Source: Balanoglossus misakiensis (lineage: Eukaryota > Hemichordata). Taken from it: a stretch of DNA of 64,000 nt. Of this stretch, positions 36,431-50,590 are shown one piece after another. Within the stretch, counting starts at the first letter, position 1; each line of letters starts with the position of its first letter. Under the pieces are notes generated by a model. The model did not search any database. It saw nothing but the letters and a program-made list of their open reading frames with translations, and had not been told where the DNA came from. The position numbers and the translations under genes were made by a program. The stretch covers positions 930,001 through 994,000 of the forward strand of contig CM082580.2 in NCBI GenBank assembly GCA_040954595.2. Reading direction: 5' to 3'.

Positions 36431-39400
36431 TTGCAAAGTTGAACATTTGTCATTTGTTGATGATTTTCACCCATGTTTTTTTTTTCAAAAATGGACGAAC
36501 CCATGTTTTTTTTTTCAAAAATCGACGAATTTTTGAAAATTTTGTTAAGTCGAAAATTTGTAATTTTTTTGATGATTTCCCCCCCCCCCCCCACGATTTT
36601 TTTTTTCAAAAATCGACGAAATTTTGAGATTTTGCAAAGTTGAACATTTGTCATTTGTTGATGATTTTCACCCATGTTTTTTTTTTCAAAAATGGACGAA
36701 CCCATGTTTTTTTTTTAAAATCGACGAATTTTTCAAAATTTTGCAAAGTCGAAAATTTGTCATTTTTTTGATGATTCCCCCCCCCCCACGATTTTTTTTT
36801 CAAAAATTGACGAAATTTTGAGATTTTGCAAAGTCGAAAATTTGTCATTTTTTGATGATTTTTACCCATGATTTTTTTTCAAAAATTGACGAAATTTGAG
36901 ATTTTGCAAAGTCGAAAATTTGTCATTTTTTGATGATTTTCACCCATGTTTTTTTTCAAAAATCTACGAAATTTTGAGATTTTGCAAAGTCGAAAATTTG
37001 TCATTTTTTGATGATTTTCACCCATGATTTTTTTCAAAAATCGACAAAATTTTTAGATTTTGCAAAGTCGAAAATTTGTAATTTTTTGATGATTTTTACC
37101 CATGATTTTTTTTTTTCAAAAATCGACGAAATTTTGAGATTTTGCAAAGACGAAAATTTGTAATTTTTTGATGATTTTCACCCATGACTTTTTTTCAAAA
37201 ATTTACGAAATTTTGAGATTTTGCAAAGTCGAAAATTTGTAATTTTTTGATGATTTTCACCCATGATTTTTTTTCAAAAATCAACGAACCCATGATTTTT
37301 TTTCAAAAATCGACAAAATTTTGAGATTTTGCAAAGTCGAAAATTTGTCATTTTTTGATGATTTTCACCCATGATTTTTCTCAAAAATCGACGAAATTTT
37401 GAGATTTTGCAAAGTCGAAAATTTGTAATTTTTTGATGATTTTCACCCATGATTTTTTTTCAAAAATCGACGAAATTTTGAGATTTTGCAATGTCGAAAA
37501 TTTGTCATTTATTAATGATTTTCACCCATGATTTTTTTTCAAAAATCGACAAATTTTTGAGATTTTGCAAAGTCGAAAATTTGTAATTTTTTGATGATTT
37601 TCACCCATGTTTTTTTTCAAAATTGAACGAACCCATGATTTTTTTCAAAAATCGACGAAATTTTGAGATTTTGCAAAGTCGAAAATTTGTCATTTTTTGA
37701 TGATTTTCACCCATGATTTTTTTCAAAAATCGACAAAATTTTGAGATTTTGCAAAGTCGAAAATTTGTCATTTTTTGAAGATTTTCACCCATGTTTTTTT
37801 TCAAAAATCGACGAACCCATGATTTTTTTCAAAATCGACGAAATTTTGAGATTTTGCAAAGTCGAAAATTTGTCATTTGTTGATGATTTTCATCAGCTAT
37901 AACCCATTTTTTTTTCAAAAATCGACGAATTTTTGAAAATTTTGCAAAGTCGAAAATTTGTCATTTTTTGATGATTTTCACCCATGATTTTTTTCAAAAA
38001 TCGACGAAATTTTGAGATTTTGCAAAGTCGAACATTTTTCATTTATTGATGATTTTCACCCATGATTTTTCTCAAAAATCGACGAAATTTTGAGATTTTG
38101 CAAAGTCGAAAATTTGTAATTTTTTGATGATTTTTACCCATGATTTTTTTTCAAAAATCGACGAAATTTTGAGATTTTGCAAAGTCGAAAATTTGTCATT
38201 TATTAATGATTTTCACCCATGATTTTTTTTCAAAAATCGACAAAATTTTGAGATTTTGCAAAGTCGAAAATTTGTAATTTTTTGATGATTTTCACCCATG
38301 TTTTTTTTCAAAATTGAACGAACCCATGATTTTTTTCAAAAATCGACGAAATTTTGAGATTTTGCAAAGTCGAAAATTTGTCATTTTTTGATGATTTTCA
38401 CCCATGATTTTTTTCAAAAATCGACAAAATTTTTAGATTTTGCAAAGTCGAAAATTTGTAATTTTTTGATGATTTTTACCCATGATTTTTTTTTTCAAAA
38501 ATCGACGAAATTTTGAGATTTTGCAAAGACGAAAATTTGTAATTTTTTGATGATTTTCACCCATGACTTTTTTTCAAAAATTTACGAAATTTTGAGATTT
38601 TGCAAAGTCGAAAATTTGTCATTTTTTGATGATTTTCACCCATGTTTTTTTTTCAAAAATCAACGAACCCATGATTTTTTTTCAAAAATCTACGAAATTT
38701 TGAGATTTTGCAAAGTCGAAAATTTGTCATTTTTTGATGATTTTCACCCATGATTTTTTTCAAAAATCGACAAAATTTTTAGATTTTGCAAAGTCGAAAA
38801 TTTGTATTTTTTTGATGATTTTTACCCATGATTTTTTTTTTCAAAAATCGACGAAATTTTGAGATTTTGCAAAGACGAAAATTTGTAATTTTTTGATGAT
38901 TTTCACCCATGTTTTTTTTTCAAAAATCAACGAACCCATGATTTTTTTTCAAAAATCGACAATATTTTGAGATTTTGCAAAGTTGAACATTTGTCATTTG
39001 TTGATGATTTTCACCCATGTTTTTTTTTTCAAAAATGGACGAACCCATGTTTTTTTTTTTCAAAAATCGACGAATTTTTGAAAATTTTGTTAAGTCGAAA
39101 ATTTGTAATTTTTTTGATGATTTCCCCCCCCCCCCCACGATTTTTTTTTTCAAAAATCGACGAAATTTTGAGATTTTGCAAAGTTGAACATTTGTCATTT
39201 GTTGATGATTTTCACCCATGTTTTTTTTTTCAAAAATGGACGAACCCATGTTTTTTTTTAAAATCGACGAATTTTTCAAAATTTTGCAAAGTCGAAAATT
39301 TGTCATTTTTTTGATGATTTCCCCCCCCCCCCACGATTTTTTTTTCAAAAATTGACGAAATTTTGAGATTTTGCAAAGTCGAAAATTTGTCATTTTTTGA

Positions 39401-40340
39401 TGATTTTTACCCATGATTTTTTTTCAAAAATTGACGAAATTTTAAGATTTTGCTGTCGAAAATCTGTCTTTTTTTGACGATTTTACCCATGATTTTTTTC
39501 AGAAATCGACGAAATTTTGAGATTTTGCAAAGTCGAAACTTTGTCTTTTTTGATGATTTTCACTCATTATTTTTTTCAAAAATCGACGAAATTTTCAGTT
39601 TTTGCAAAGTCGAAAATTTGTCATTTTTTGAAGATTTTCACCCATGTTTTTTTTCAAAAATCGACGAACCCATGATTTTTTTCAAAATCGACGAAATTTT
39701 GAGATTTTGCAAAGTCGAAAATTTGTCATTTGTTGATGATTTTCATCAGCTATAACCCATTTTTTTTTCAAAAATCGACGAATTTTTGAAAATTTTGCAA
39801 AGTCGAAAATTTGTCATTTTTTGATGATTTTCACCCATGATTTTTTTCAAAAATCGACGAAATTTTGAGATTTTGCAAAGTCGAACATTTTTCATTTATT
39901 GATGATTTTTACCCATGATTTTTTTTCAAAAATTGACGAAATTTTAAGATTGTGCAGTCGAAAATTTGTCATTTTTTGATGATTTTCACCCATTTTTTTT
40001 CAAAAATCGACGAAATTTTGAGTTTTTGCAAAGTCGAAAATTTGTCATTTTTTGAAGATTTTCACCCATGTTTTTTTTTAAAATCGACGGACTTTTGAGA
40101 TTTTGCAAAGTCGAAAATTTGTCATTTTTTGATGATTTTCACCCATGTTTTTTTTTCGACGAACCCATGTTTTTTTTCCAAAATCGACGATATTTTGAGA
40201 TTTTGCAAAGTCGAAAATTTGTCATTTTTTTATGATTTCCCCCCCCCCCCCACGATTTTTTTTTTCAAAAATCGACGAAAATCTCGAAGTTCTTGCAAAG
40301 TCGAAAATTTGTCATTTTTTGATGATTTTCACCCATGATT
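36430..40340 (+). repeat. C-homopolymer subfamily of the 78-bp satellite
   Basis: In this zone the normal gatgattttcaccc segment is replaced in some units by gatgattt followed by a pure C run and acgattttt. Runs lie at 36,579-36,592, 36,777-36,787, 39,124-39,136, 39,321-39,332 and 40,239-40,251. Units of this zone also carry gttgaacatttgtcatttg and aaaatggacgaaccc variants. The block near 36,003-36,870 recurs 2,544 bp downstream (38,547-39,410). A rarer variant with catcagctataaccc appears at 37,893 and 39,745. Confidence 0.85.
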
Positions 40341-41800
40341 TTTTTTAAAAATCGACGAACCCATACTTTTTTCAAAATCGACAAAATTTTGAGATTTTGC
40401 AGTCGAAAATTTGTCATTTTTCGATGATTTTCATCCATGTTTTTTTTCAAAAATCGACGAAATTTTGAGATTTTGCAAAGACGAAAATTTGTCATTTATT
40501 AATGATTTTCACCCATGATTTTTTTTCAAAAATCGACAAATTTTTGAGATTTTGCAAAGTCGAAAATTTGTAATTTTTTGATGATTTTCACCCTTTTTTT
40601 TTTCAAAAATCAACGAACCCATGATTTTTTTTCAAAAATCTACGAAATTTTGAGATTTTGCAAAGTCGAAAATTTGTCATTTTTTGATTATTTTCACCCA
40701 TGATTTTTTTCAAAAATCGACAAAATTTTTAGATTTTGCAAAGTCGAAAATTTGTAATTTTTTGATGATTTTTACCCATGATTTTTTTTTTCAAAAATCG
40801 ACGAAATTTTGAGATTTTGCAAAGACGAAAATTTGTAATTTTTTGATGATTTTCACCCATATTTTTTTTCAAAATTGAACGAACCCATGATTTTTTTCAA
40901 AAATCGACGAAATTTTGAGATTTTGCAAAGTCGAAAATGTGTCATTTTTTGATGATTTTCACCCATGATTTTTTTCAAAAATCGACAAAATTTTGAGATT
41001 TTGCAAATTCGAAAATTTGTCATTTTTTGATGATTTTCACCCATGTTTTTTTTCAAAAATCAACGAACCCATGATTTTTTTTCAAAAATCGACAAAATTT
41101 TGAGATTTTGCAAAGTCGAAAATTTGTCATTTTTTGATGATTTTCACCCATGATTTTTTTCAAAAATCGACGAAATTTTGAGATTTTGCAAAGTCGAAAA
41201 TTTGTCATTTTTTGATTATTTTCACCCATGATTTTTTTCAAAAATCGACAAAATTTTTAGATTTTGCAAAGTCGACAATTTGTCATTTTTTGATGATTTT
41301 CACCATGATTTTTTTTTAAAAAATGACGAAATTTTGAGATTTTGCAAAGACGAAAATTTGTAATTTTTTGATGATTTTCACCCATGATTTTTTTTCAAAA
41401 ATGTACGAAATTTTGAGATTTTGCAAAGTCGAAAATTTGTAATTTTTTGATGATTTTCACCCATGATTTTTTTTCAAAAATCAACGAACCCATGATTTTT
41501 TTTCAAAAATCGACAAAATTTTGAGATTTTGCAAAGTCGAAAATTTGTCATTTTTTGATGATTTTCACCCATGATTTTTCTCAAAAATCGACGAAATTTT
41601 GAGATTTTGCAAAGTCGAAAATTTGTAATTTTTTGATGATTTTCACCCATGATTTTTTTTCAAAAATCGACGAAATTTTGAGATTTTGCAATGTCGAAAA
41701 TTTGTCATTTATTAATGATTTTCACCCATGATTTTTTTTCAAAAATCGACAAATTTTTGAGATTTTGCAAAGTCGAAAATTTGTAATTTTTTGATGATTT

Positions 41801-44800
41801 TCACCCATGTTTTTTTTCAAAATTGAACGAACCCATGATTTTTTTCAAAAATCGACGAAATTTTGAGATTTTGCAAAGTCGAAAATTTGTCATTTTTTGA
41901 TGATTTTCACCCATGATTTTTTTCAAAAATCGACAAAATTTTGAGATTTTGCAAAGTCGAAAATTTGTAATTTTTTGATGATTTTTACCCATGATTTTTT
42001 TTTTCAAAAATCGACGAAATTTTGAGATTTTGCAAATTCGAAAATTTGTAATTTTTTGATGATTTTCACCCTTTTTTTTAAAAAAATCAACGAACCCATG
42101 ATTTTTTTTCAAAAATCTACGAAATTTTGAGATTTTGCAAAGTCGAAAATTTGTCATTTTTTGATGATTTTCACCCATGATTTTTTTCAAAAATCGACAA
42201 AATTTTTAGATTTTGCAAAGTCGAAAATTTGTAATTTTTTGATGATTTTTACCCATGATTTTTTTTTTCAAAAATCGACGAAATTTTGAGATTTTGCAAA
42301 GACGAAAATTTGTAATTTTTTGATGATTTTCACCCATATTTTTTTTCAAAATTGAACGAACCCATGATTTTTTTCAAAAATCGACGAAATTTTGAGATTT
42401 TGCAAAGTCGAAAATTTGTCATTTTTTGATGATTTTCACCCATGATTTTTTTCAAAAATCGACGAAATTTTGAGATTTTGCAAAGTCGAAAATTTGTAAT
42501 TTTTTGATGATTTTCACCCATGTTTTTTTTCAAAATTGAACGAACCCATGATTTTTTTCAAAAATCGACGAAATTTTGAGATTTTGCAAAGTCGAAAATT
42601 TGTAATTTTTTGATGATTTTCACCCATGATTTTTTTTCAAAAATCGACGAAATTTTGAGATTTTGCAAAGTCGAAAATTTGTCATTTATTAATGATTTTC
42701 ACCCATGATTTTTTTTCAAAAATCGACAAAATTTTGAGATTTTGCAAAGTCGAAAATTTGTAATTTTTTGATGATTTTCACCCATGTTTTTTTTCAAAAT
42801 TGAACGAACCCATGATTTTTTTCAAAAATCGACGAAATTTTGAGATTTTGCAAAGTCGAAAATTTGTCATTTTTTGATGATTTTCACCCATGATTTTTTT
42901 CAAAAATCGACAAAATTTTGAGATTTTGCAAAGTCGAAAATTTGTAATTTTTTGATGATTTTTACCCATGATTTTTTTTTTCAAAAATCGACGAAATTTT
43001 GAGATTTTGCAAATTCGAAAATTTGTAATTTTTTGATGATTTTCACCCTTTTTTTTAAAAAAATCAACGAACCCATGATTTTTTTTCAAAAATCTACGAA
43101 ATTTTGAGATTTTGCAAAGTCGAAAATTTGTCATTTTTTGATGATTTTCACCCATGATTTTTTTCAAAAATCGACAAAATTTTTAGATTTTGCAAAGTCG
43201 AAAATTTGTAATTTTTTGATGATTTTTACCCATGATTTTTTTTTTCAAAAATCGACGAAATTTTGAGATTTTGCAAAGACGAAAATTTGTAATTTTTTGA
43301 TGATTTTCACCCATATTTTTTTTCAAAATTGAACGAACCCATGATTTTTTTCAAAAATCGACGAAATTTTGAGATTTTGCAAAGTCGAAAATTTGTCATT
43401 TTTTGATGATTTTCACCCATGATTTTTTTCAAAAATCGACGAAATTTTGAGATTTTGCAAAGTCGAAAATTTGTAATTTTTTGATGATTTTCACCCATGT
43501 TTTTTTTCAAAATTGAACGAACCCATGATTTTTTTCAAAAATCGACGAAATTTTGAGATTTTGCAAAGTCGAAAATTTGTAATTTTTTGATGATTTTCAC
43601 CCATGATTTTTTTTCAAAAATCGACGAAATTTTGAGATTTTGCAAAGTCGAAAATTTGTCATTTATTAATGATTTTCACCCATGATTTTTTTTCAAAAAT
43701 CGACAAAATTTTGAGATTTTGCAAAGTCGAAAATTTGTAATTTTTTGATGATTTTCACCCATGTTTTTTTTCAAAATTGAACGAACCCATGATTTTTTTC
43801 AAAAATCGACGAAATTTTGAGATTTCGCAAAGTCGAAAATTTGTCATTTTTTGATGATTTTCACCCATGTTTTTTTTTTTAAAAATCGACGAAATTTTGA
43901 GATTTTGCAAAGTCGAAAATTTGTCATTTATTAATGATTTTCACCCATGATTTTTTTTCAAAAATCGACAAATTTTTGAGATTTTGCAAAGTCGAAAATT
44001 TGTAATTTTTTGATGATTTTCACCCATGTTTTTTTTCAAAATTGAACGAACCCATGATTTTTTTCAAAAATCGACGAAATTTTGAGATTTTGCAAAGTCG
44101 AAAATTTGTCATTTTTTGATGATTTTCACCCATGATTTTTTTCAAAAATCGACAAAATTTTGAGATTTTGCAAAGTCGAAAATTTGTAATTTTTTGATGA
44201 TTTTTACCCATGATTTTTTTTTTCAAAAATCGACGAAATTTTGAGATTTTGCAAATTCGAAAATTTGTAATTTTTTGATGATTTTCACCCTTTTTTTTTC
44301 AAAAATCAACGAACCCATGATTTTTTTTCAAAAATCTACGAAATTTTGAGATTTTGCAAAGTCGAAAATTTGTCATTTTTTGATGATTTTCACCCATGAT
44401 TTTTTTCAAAAATCGACGAAATTTTGAGATTTTGCAAAGTCGAAAATTTGTAATTTTTTGATGATTTTCACCCATGTTTTTTTTCAAAATTGAACGAACC
44501 CATGATTTTTTTCAAAAATCGACGAAATTTTGAGATTTTGCAAAGTCGAAAATTTGTAATTTTTTGATGATTTTCACCCATGATTTTTTTTCAAAAATCG
44601 ACGAAATTTTGAGATTTTGCAAAGTCGAAAATTTGTCATTTATTAATGATTTTCACCCATGATTTTTTTTCAAAAATCGACAAAATTTTGAGATTTTGCA
44701 AAGTCGAAAATTTGTAATTTTTTGATGATTTTCACCCATGTTTTTTTTCAAAATTGAACGAACCCATGATTTTTTTCAAAAATCGACGAAATTTTGAGAT

Positions 44801-46690
44801 TTTGCAAAGTCGAAAATTTGTCATTTTTTGATGATTTTCACCCATGATTTTTTTCAAAAATCGACAAAATTTTGAGATTTTGCAAAGTCGAAAATTTGTA
44901 ATTTTTTGATGATTTTTACCCATGATTTTTTTTTTCAAAAATCGACGAAATTTTGAGATTTTGCAAATTCGAAAATTTGTAATTTTTTGATGATTTTCAC
45001 CCTTTTTTTTAAAAAAATCAACGAACCCATGATTTTTTTTCAAAAATCTACGAAATTTTGAGATTTTGCAAAGTCGAAAATTTGTCATTTTTTGATGATT
45101 TTCACCCATGATTTTTTTCAAAAATCGACAAAATTTTTAGATTTTGCAAAGTCGAAAATTTGTAATTTTTTGATGATTTTTACCCATGATTTTTTTTTTC
45201 AAAAATCGACGAAATTTTGAGATTTTGCAAAGACGAAAATTTGTAATTTTTTGATGATTTTCACCCATATTTTTTTTCAAAATTGAACGAACCCATGATT
45301 TTTTTCAAAAATCGACGAAATTTTGAGATTTTGCAAAGTCGAAAATTTGTCATTTTTTGATGATTTTCACCCATGATTTTTTTCAAAAATCGACGAAATT
45401 TTGAGATTTTGCAAAGTCGAAAATTTGTAATTTTTTGATGATTTTCACCCATGTTTTTTTTCAAAATTGAACGAACCCATGATTTTTTTCAAAAATCGAC
45501 GAAATTTTGAGATTTTGCAAAGTCGAAAATTTGTAATTTTTTGATGATTTTCACCCATGATTTTTTTTCAAAAATCGACGAAATTTTGAGATTTTGCAAA
45601 GTCGAAAATTTGTCATTTATTAATGATTTTCACCCATGATTTTTTTTCAAAAATCGACAAAATTTTGAGATTTTGCAAAGTCGAAAATTTGTAATTTTTT
45701 GATGATTTTCACCCATGTTTTTTTTCAAAATTGAACGAACCCATGATTTTTTTCAAAAATCGACGAAATTTTGAGATTTCGCAAAGTCGAAAATTTGTCA
45801 TTTTTTGATGATTTTCACCCATGTTTTTTTTTTTAAAAATCGACGAAATTTTGAGATTTTGCAAAGTCGAAAATTTGTCATTTATTAATGATTTTCACCC
45901 ATGATTTTTTTTCAAAAATCGACAAATTTTTGAGATTTTGCAAAGTCGAAAATTTGTAATTTTTTGATGATTTTCACCCATGTTTTTTTTCAAAATTGAA
46001 CGAACCCATGATTTTTTTCAAAAATCGACGAAATTTTGAGATTTTGCAAAGTCGAAAATTTGTCATTTTTTGATGATTTTCACCCATGATTTTTTTCAAA
46101 AATCGACAAAATTTTGAGATTTTGCAAAGTCGAAAATTTGTAATTTTTTGATGATTTTTACCCATGATTTTTTTTTTCAAAAATCGACGAAATTTTGAGA
46201 TTTTGCAAATTCGAAAATTTGTAATTTTTTGATGATTTTCACCCTTTTTTTTTCAAAAATCAACGAACCCATGATTTTTTTTCAAAAAATCTACGAAATT
46301 TTGAGATTTTGCAAAGTCGAAAATTTGTCATTTTTTGATGATTTTCACCCATGATTTTTTTCAAAAATCGACAAAATTTTTAGATTTTGCAAAGTCGAAA
46401 ATTTGTAATTTTTTGATGATTTTTACCCATGATTTTTTTTTTCAAAAATCGACGAAATTTTGAGATTTTGCAAAGACGAAAATGTGTAATTTTTTGATGA
46501 TTTTCACCCATATTTTTTTTCAAAATTGAACGAACCCATGATTTTTTTCAAAAATCGACGAAATTTTGAGATTTTGCAAAGTCGAAAATTTGTCATTTTT
46601 TGATGATTTTCACCCATGATTTTTTTCAAAAATCGACAAAATTTTGAGATTTTGCAAAGTCGAAAATTTGTAATTTTTTGATGATTTTTA
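41801..46690 (+). repeat. 977-bp higher-order repeat, five copies arranged A-A-B-A-B
   Basis: Identical 129-codon minus ORFs start copies at 41,801, 42,778 and 44,732, which is once and then three times 977 bp. Identical 67-codon ORFs at 42,330, 43,307 and 45,261 confirm the period. The copies at about 43,755 and 45,709 are a variant type, marked by gatttcgcaaagtc (43,822 and 45,776) and by identical 68-codon ORFs at 44,020 and 45,974. The last A-B pair therefore looks like a 1,954-bp duplication of the pair before it. Near-identity indicates very recent amplification or an assembly artefact. Confidence 0.88.
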
Positions 46691-46904
46691 CCCATGATTT
46701 TTTTTTTCAAAAATCGACGAAATTTTGAGATTTTGCAAATTCGAAAATTTGTAATTTTTTGATGATTTTCACCCTTTTTTTTCAAAAATCAACGAACCCA
46801 TGATTTTTTTCAAAAATCGACGAAATTTTGAGATTTTGCAAAGTCGAAAATGTGTCATTTTTTGATGATTTTCACCCATGATTTTTTTCAAAAATCGACA
46901 AAAT

Positions 46905-49900
46905 TTTGAGATTTTGCAAATTCGAAAATTTGTAATTTTTTGATGATTTTCACCCATGTTTTTTTTCCAAAATCAACGAACCCATGATTTTTTTTCAAAA
47001 ATCGACAAAATTTTGAGATTTTGCAAAGTCGAAAATTTGTCATTTTTTGATGATTTTCACCCATGATTTTTCTCAAAAATCGACGAAATTTTGAGATTTT
47101 GCAAAGTCGAAAATTTGTAATTTTTTGATGATTTTCACCCATGATTTTTTTTCAAAAATCGACGAAATTTTGAGATTTTGCAAAGTCGAAAATTTGTCAT
47201 TTATTAATGATTTTCACCCATGATTTTTTTTCAAAAATCGACAAAATTTTGAGATTTTGCAAAGTCGAAAATTTGTAATTTTTTGATGATTTTCACCCAT
47301 GTTTTTTTTCAAAATTGAACGAACCCATGATTTTTTTCAAAAATCGACGAAATTTTGAGATTTTGCAAATTCGAAAATTTGTCATTTTTTGATGATTTTC
47401 ACCCATGTTTTTTTTTCCAAAATCGACGAAATTTTGAGATTTTGCAAAGTCGAAAATTTGTCATTTTTTGATGATTTTTTCCCATGATTTTGTTTTTCAA
47501 AAATCGACCAAATTTTGAGATTTTGCAAAGACAAAAAATTGTCATTTTTTGATGATTTTCACCCATGATTTTTTTCAAAAATCGACGAAATTTTGAGATT
47601 TTGCAAAGACGAAAATTTGTCGTTTTTTGATGATTTTCACCCATGATTTTTCTCAAAAATCGACGAAATTTTGAGATTTTGCAAAGTCAAAAATTTGTCA
47701 TTATTTGATGATTTTCACCCATGATTTTTTTCAAAAATCGACGAAATTTAAGATTTTGCAAAGTCGAAAATTTGTCATTTTTTGATGATTTTCACCCATG
47801 ATTTTTTTCAAAAATCGACGAAATTTTGAGATTTTGCAAAGTCGAAAATTTGTCATTTTTTGATGATTTTCACCCATGATTTTTTTCAAAAATCGACAAA
47901 ATTTTTAGATTTTGCAAAGTCGAAAATTTGTAATTTTTTGATGATTTTTACCCATGATTTTTTTTTCAAAAATCGACGAAATTTTGAGATTTTGCAAAGA
48001 CGAAACTTTTTAATTTTTTGATGATTTTCACCCATGACTTTTTTTCAAAAATTTACGAAATTTTGAGATTTTGCAAAGTCGAAAATTTGTCATTTTTTGA
48101 TGATTTTCACCCATGATTTTTTTCAAAAATCGACGAAATTTTGAGATTTTGCAAAGTCGAAAATTTGTCATTTTTTGATGATTTTCACCCATGATTTTTT
48201 TCAAAAATCGACAAAATTTTTAGATTTTGCAAAGTCGAAAATTTGTAATTTTTTGATGATTTTTACCCATGATTTTTTTTTTCAAAAATCGACGATTTTT
48301 TGAGATTTTGCAAAGACGAAACTTTTTAATTTTTTGATGATTTTCACCCATGACTTTTTTTCAAAAATTTACGAAATTTTGAGATTTTGCAAAGTCGAAA
48401 ATTTGTCATTTTTTGATGATTTTCACCCATGTTTTTTTTTTCAAAAATCGACGAAATTTTGAGATTTTGCAAATTCGAAAATTTGTAATTTTTTGATGAT
48501 TTTCACCCATGTTTTTTTTCAAAAATCAACGAACCCATGATTTTTTTTCAAAAATCGACAAAATTTTGAGATTTTGCAAAGTCGAAAATTTGTCATTTTT
48601 TGATGAATTTCACCCATGATTTTTTTCAAAAATCGACGAAATTTTGAGATTTTGCAAAGTCGAAAATTTGTCATTTTTTGATTATTTTCACCCATGATTT
48701 TTTTCAAAAATCGACAAAATTTTTAGATTTCGCAAAGTCGACAATTTGTCATTTTTTGATGATTTTCACCATGATTTTTTTTTAAAAAATGACGAAATTT
48801 TGAGATTTTGCAAAGACGAAAATTTGTCATTTTTTGATGATTTTCACCCATGATTTTTTTTCAAAAATGTACGAAATTTTGAGATTTTGCAAAGTCGAAA
48901 ATTTGTAATTTTTTGATGATTTTCACCAATGTTTTTTTTTAAAAATCAACGAACCCATGATTTTTTTCAAAAATTGACACCAATGTTTTTTTTTTAAAAT
49001 CAACGAACTCATGATTTTTTTAAAAAATTGACATTTTGAGATTTTGCAAAGTCGAAAATTTGTCATTTTTTGATGATTTTCACCATGATTGTTTTTTTCA
49101 AAAATCGACAAAATTTTTAGATTTTGCAAAGTCGAAAATTTGTAATTTTTTGATGATTTTTACCCATGATTTTTTTTTCCAAAAATCGACGAAATTTTGA
49201 GATTTTGCAAAGACGAAAATTTGTAATTTTTTGATGATTTTCACCCATGACTATTTTTCAAAAATTTACGAAATTTTGAGATTTTGCAAAGTCGAAAATT
49301 TGTCATTTTTTGATGATTTTTTCCCATGATTTTGTTTTTCAAAAATCGACCAAATTTTGGGATTTTGCAAAGACGAAAATTTGTCATTTTTTGATGATTT
49401 TCACCCATGATTTTTTTCAAAAATCGACGAACCCATGATTTTTTTTTCCAAAATCTACGAAATTTTGAGATTTTGCAAAGTCGAAAATTTGTAATTTTTT
49501 GATGATTTTCACCCATGTTTTTTTTTCCAAAATCGACGAAATTTTGAGATTTTGCAAATTCGAAAATTTGTAATTTTTTGATGATTTTCACCCATGTTTT
49601 TTTTCAAAAATCAACGAACCCATGATTTTTTTTCAAAAATCGACAAAATTTTGAGATTTTGCAAAGTCGAAAATTTGTCATTTTTTGATGATTTTCACCC
49701 ATGATTTTTCTCAAAAATCGACGAAATTTTGAGATTTTGCAAAGTCGAAAATTTGTAATTTTTTGATGATTTTCACCCATGATTTTTTTTCAAAAATCGA
49801 CGAAATTTTGAGATTTTGCAAAGTCGAAAATTTGTCATTTATTAATGATTTTCACACATGATTTTTTTTCAAAAATCGACAAAATTTTGAGATTTTGCAA

Positions 49901-50590
49901 AGTCGAAAATTTGTAATTTTTTGATGATTTTCACCCATGTTTTTTTTCAAAATTGAACGAACCCATGATTTTTTTCAAAAATCGACGAAATTTTGAGATT
50001 TTGCAAAGTCGAAAATTTGTCATTTTTTGATGATTTTCACCCATGATTTTTTTCAAAAATCGACAAAATTTTTAGATTTTGCAAAGTCGAAAATTTGTAA
50101 TTTTTTGATGATTTTTACCCATGATTTTTTTTTTCAAAAATCGACGAAATTTTGAGATTTTGCAAAGACGAAAATTTGTAATTTTTTGATGATTTTCACC
50201 CATGACTTTTTTTCAAAAATTTACGAAATTTTGAGATTTTGCAAAGTCGAAAATTTGTCATTTTTTGATGATTTTCACCCATGTTTTTTTTTCAAAAATC
50301 AACGAACCCATGATTTTTTTTCAAAAATCTACGAAATTTTGAGATTTTGCAAAGTCGAAAATTTGTCATTTTTTGATGATTTTCACCCATGATTTTTTTC
50401 AAAAATCGACAAAATTTTTAGATTTTGCAAAGTCGAAAATTTGTATTTTTTTGATGATTTTTACCCATGATTTTTTTTTTCAAAAATCGACGAAATTTTG
50501 AGATTTTGCAAAGACGAAAATTTGTAATTTTTTGATGATTTTCACCCATGTTTTTTTTTCAAAAATCAACGAACCCATGATTTTTTTTCA
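46905..50590 (+). repeat. Satellite block duplicated 14,025 bp downstream (copy 2)
   Basis: This is the second copy of the block at 32,880-36,430, in the same orientation. It contains the same rare units in the same order, with a few substitutions such as a T in the gacta variant near 49,251. At about 49,790-49,950 it has two extra units missing from the first copy, which explains the change of offset. Confidence 0.8.
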
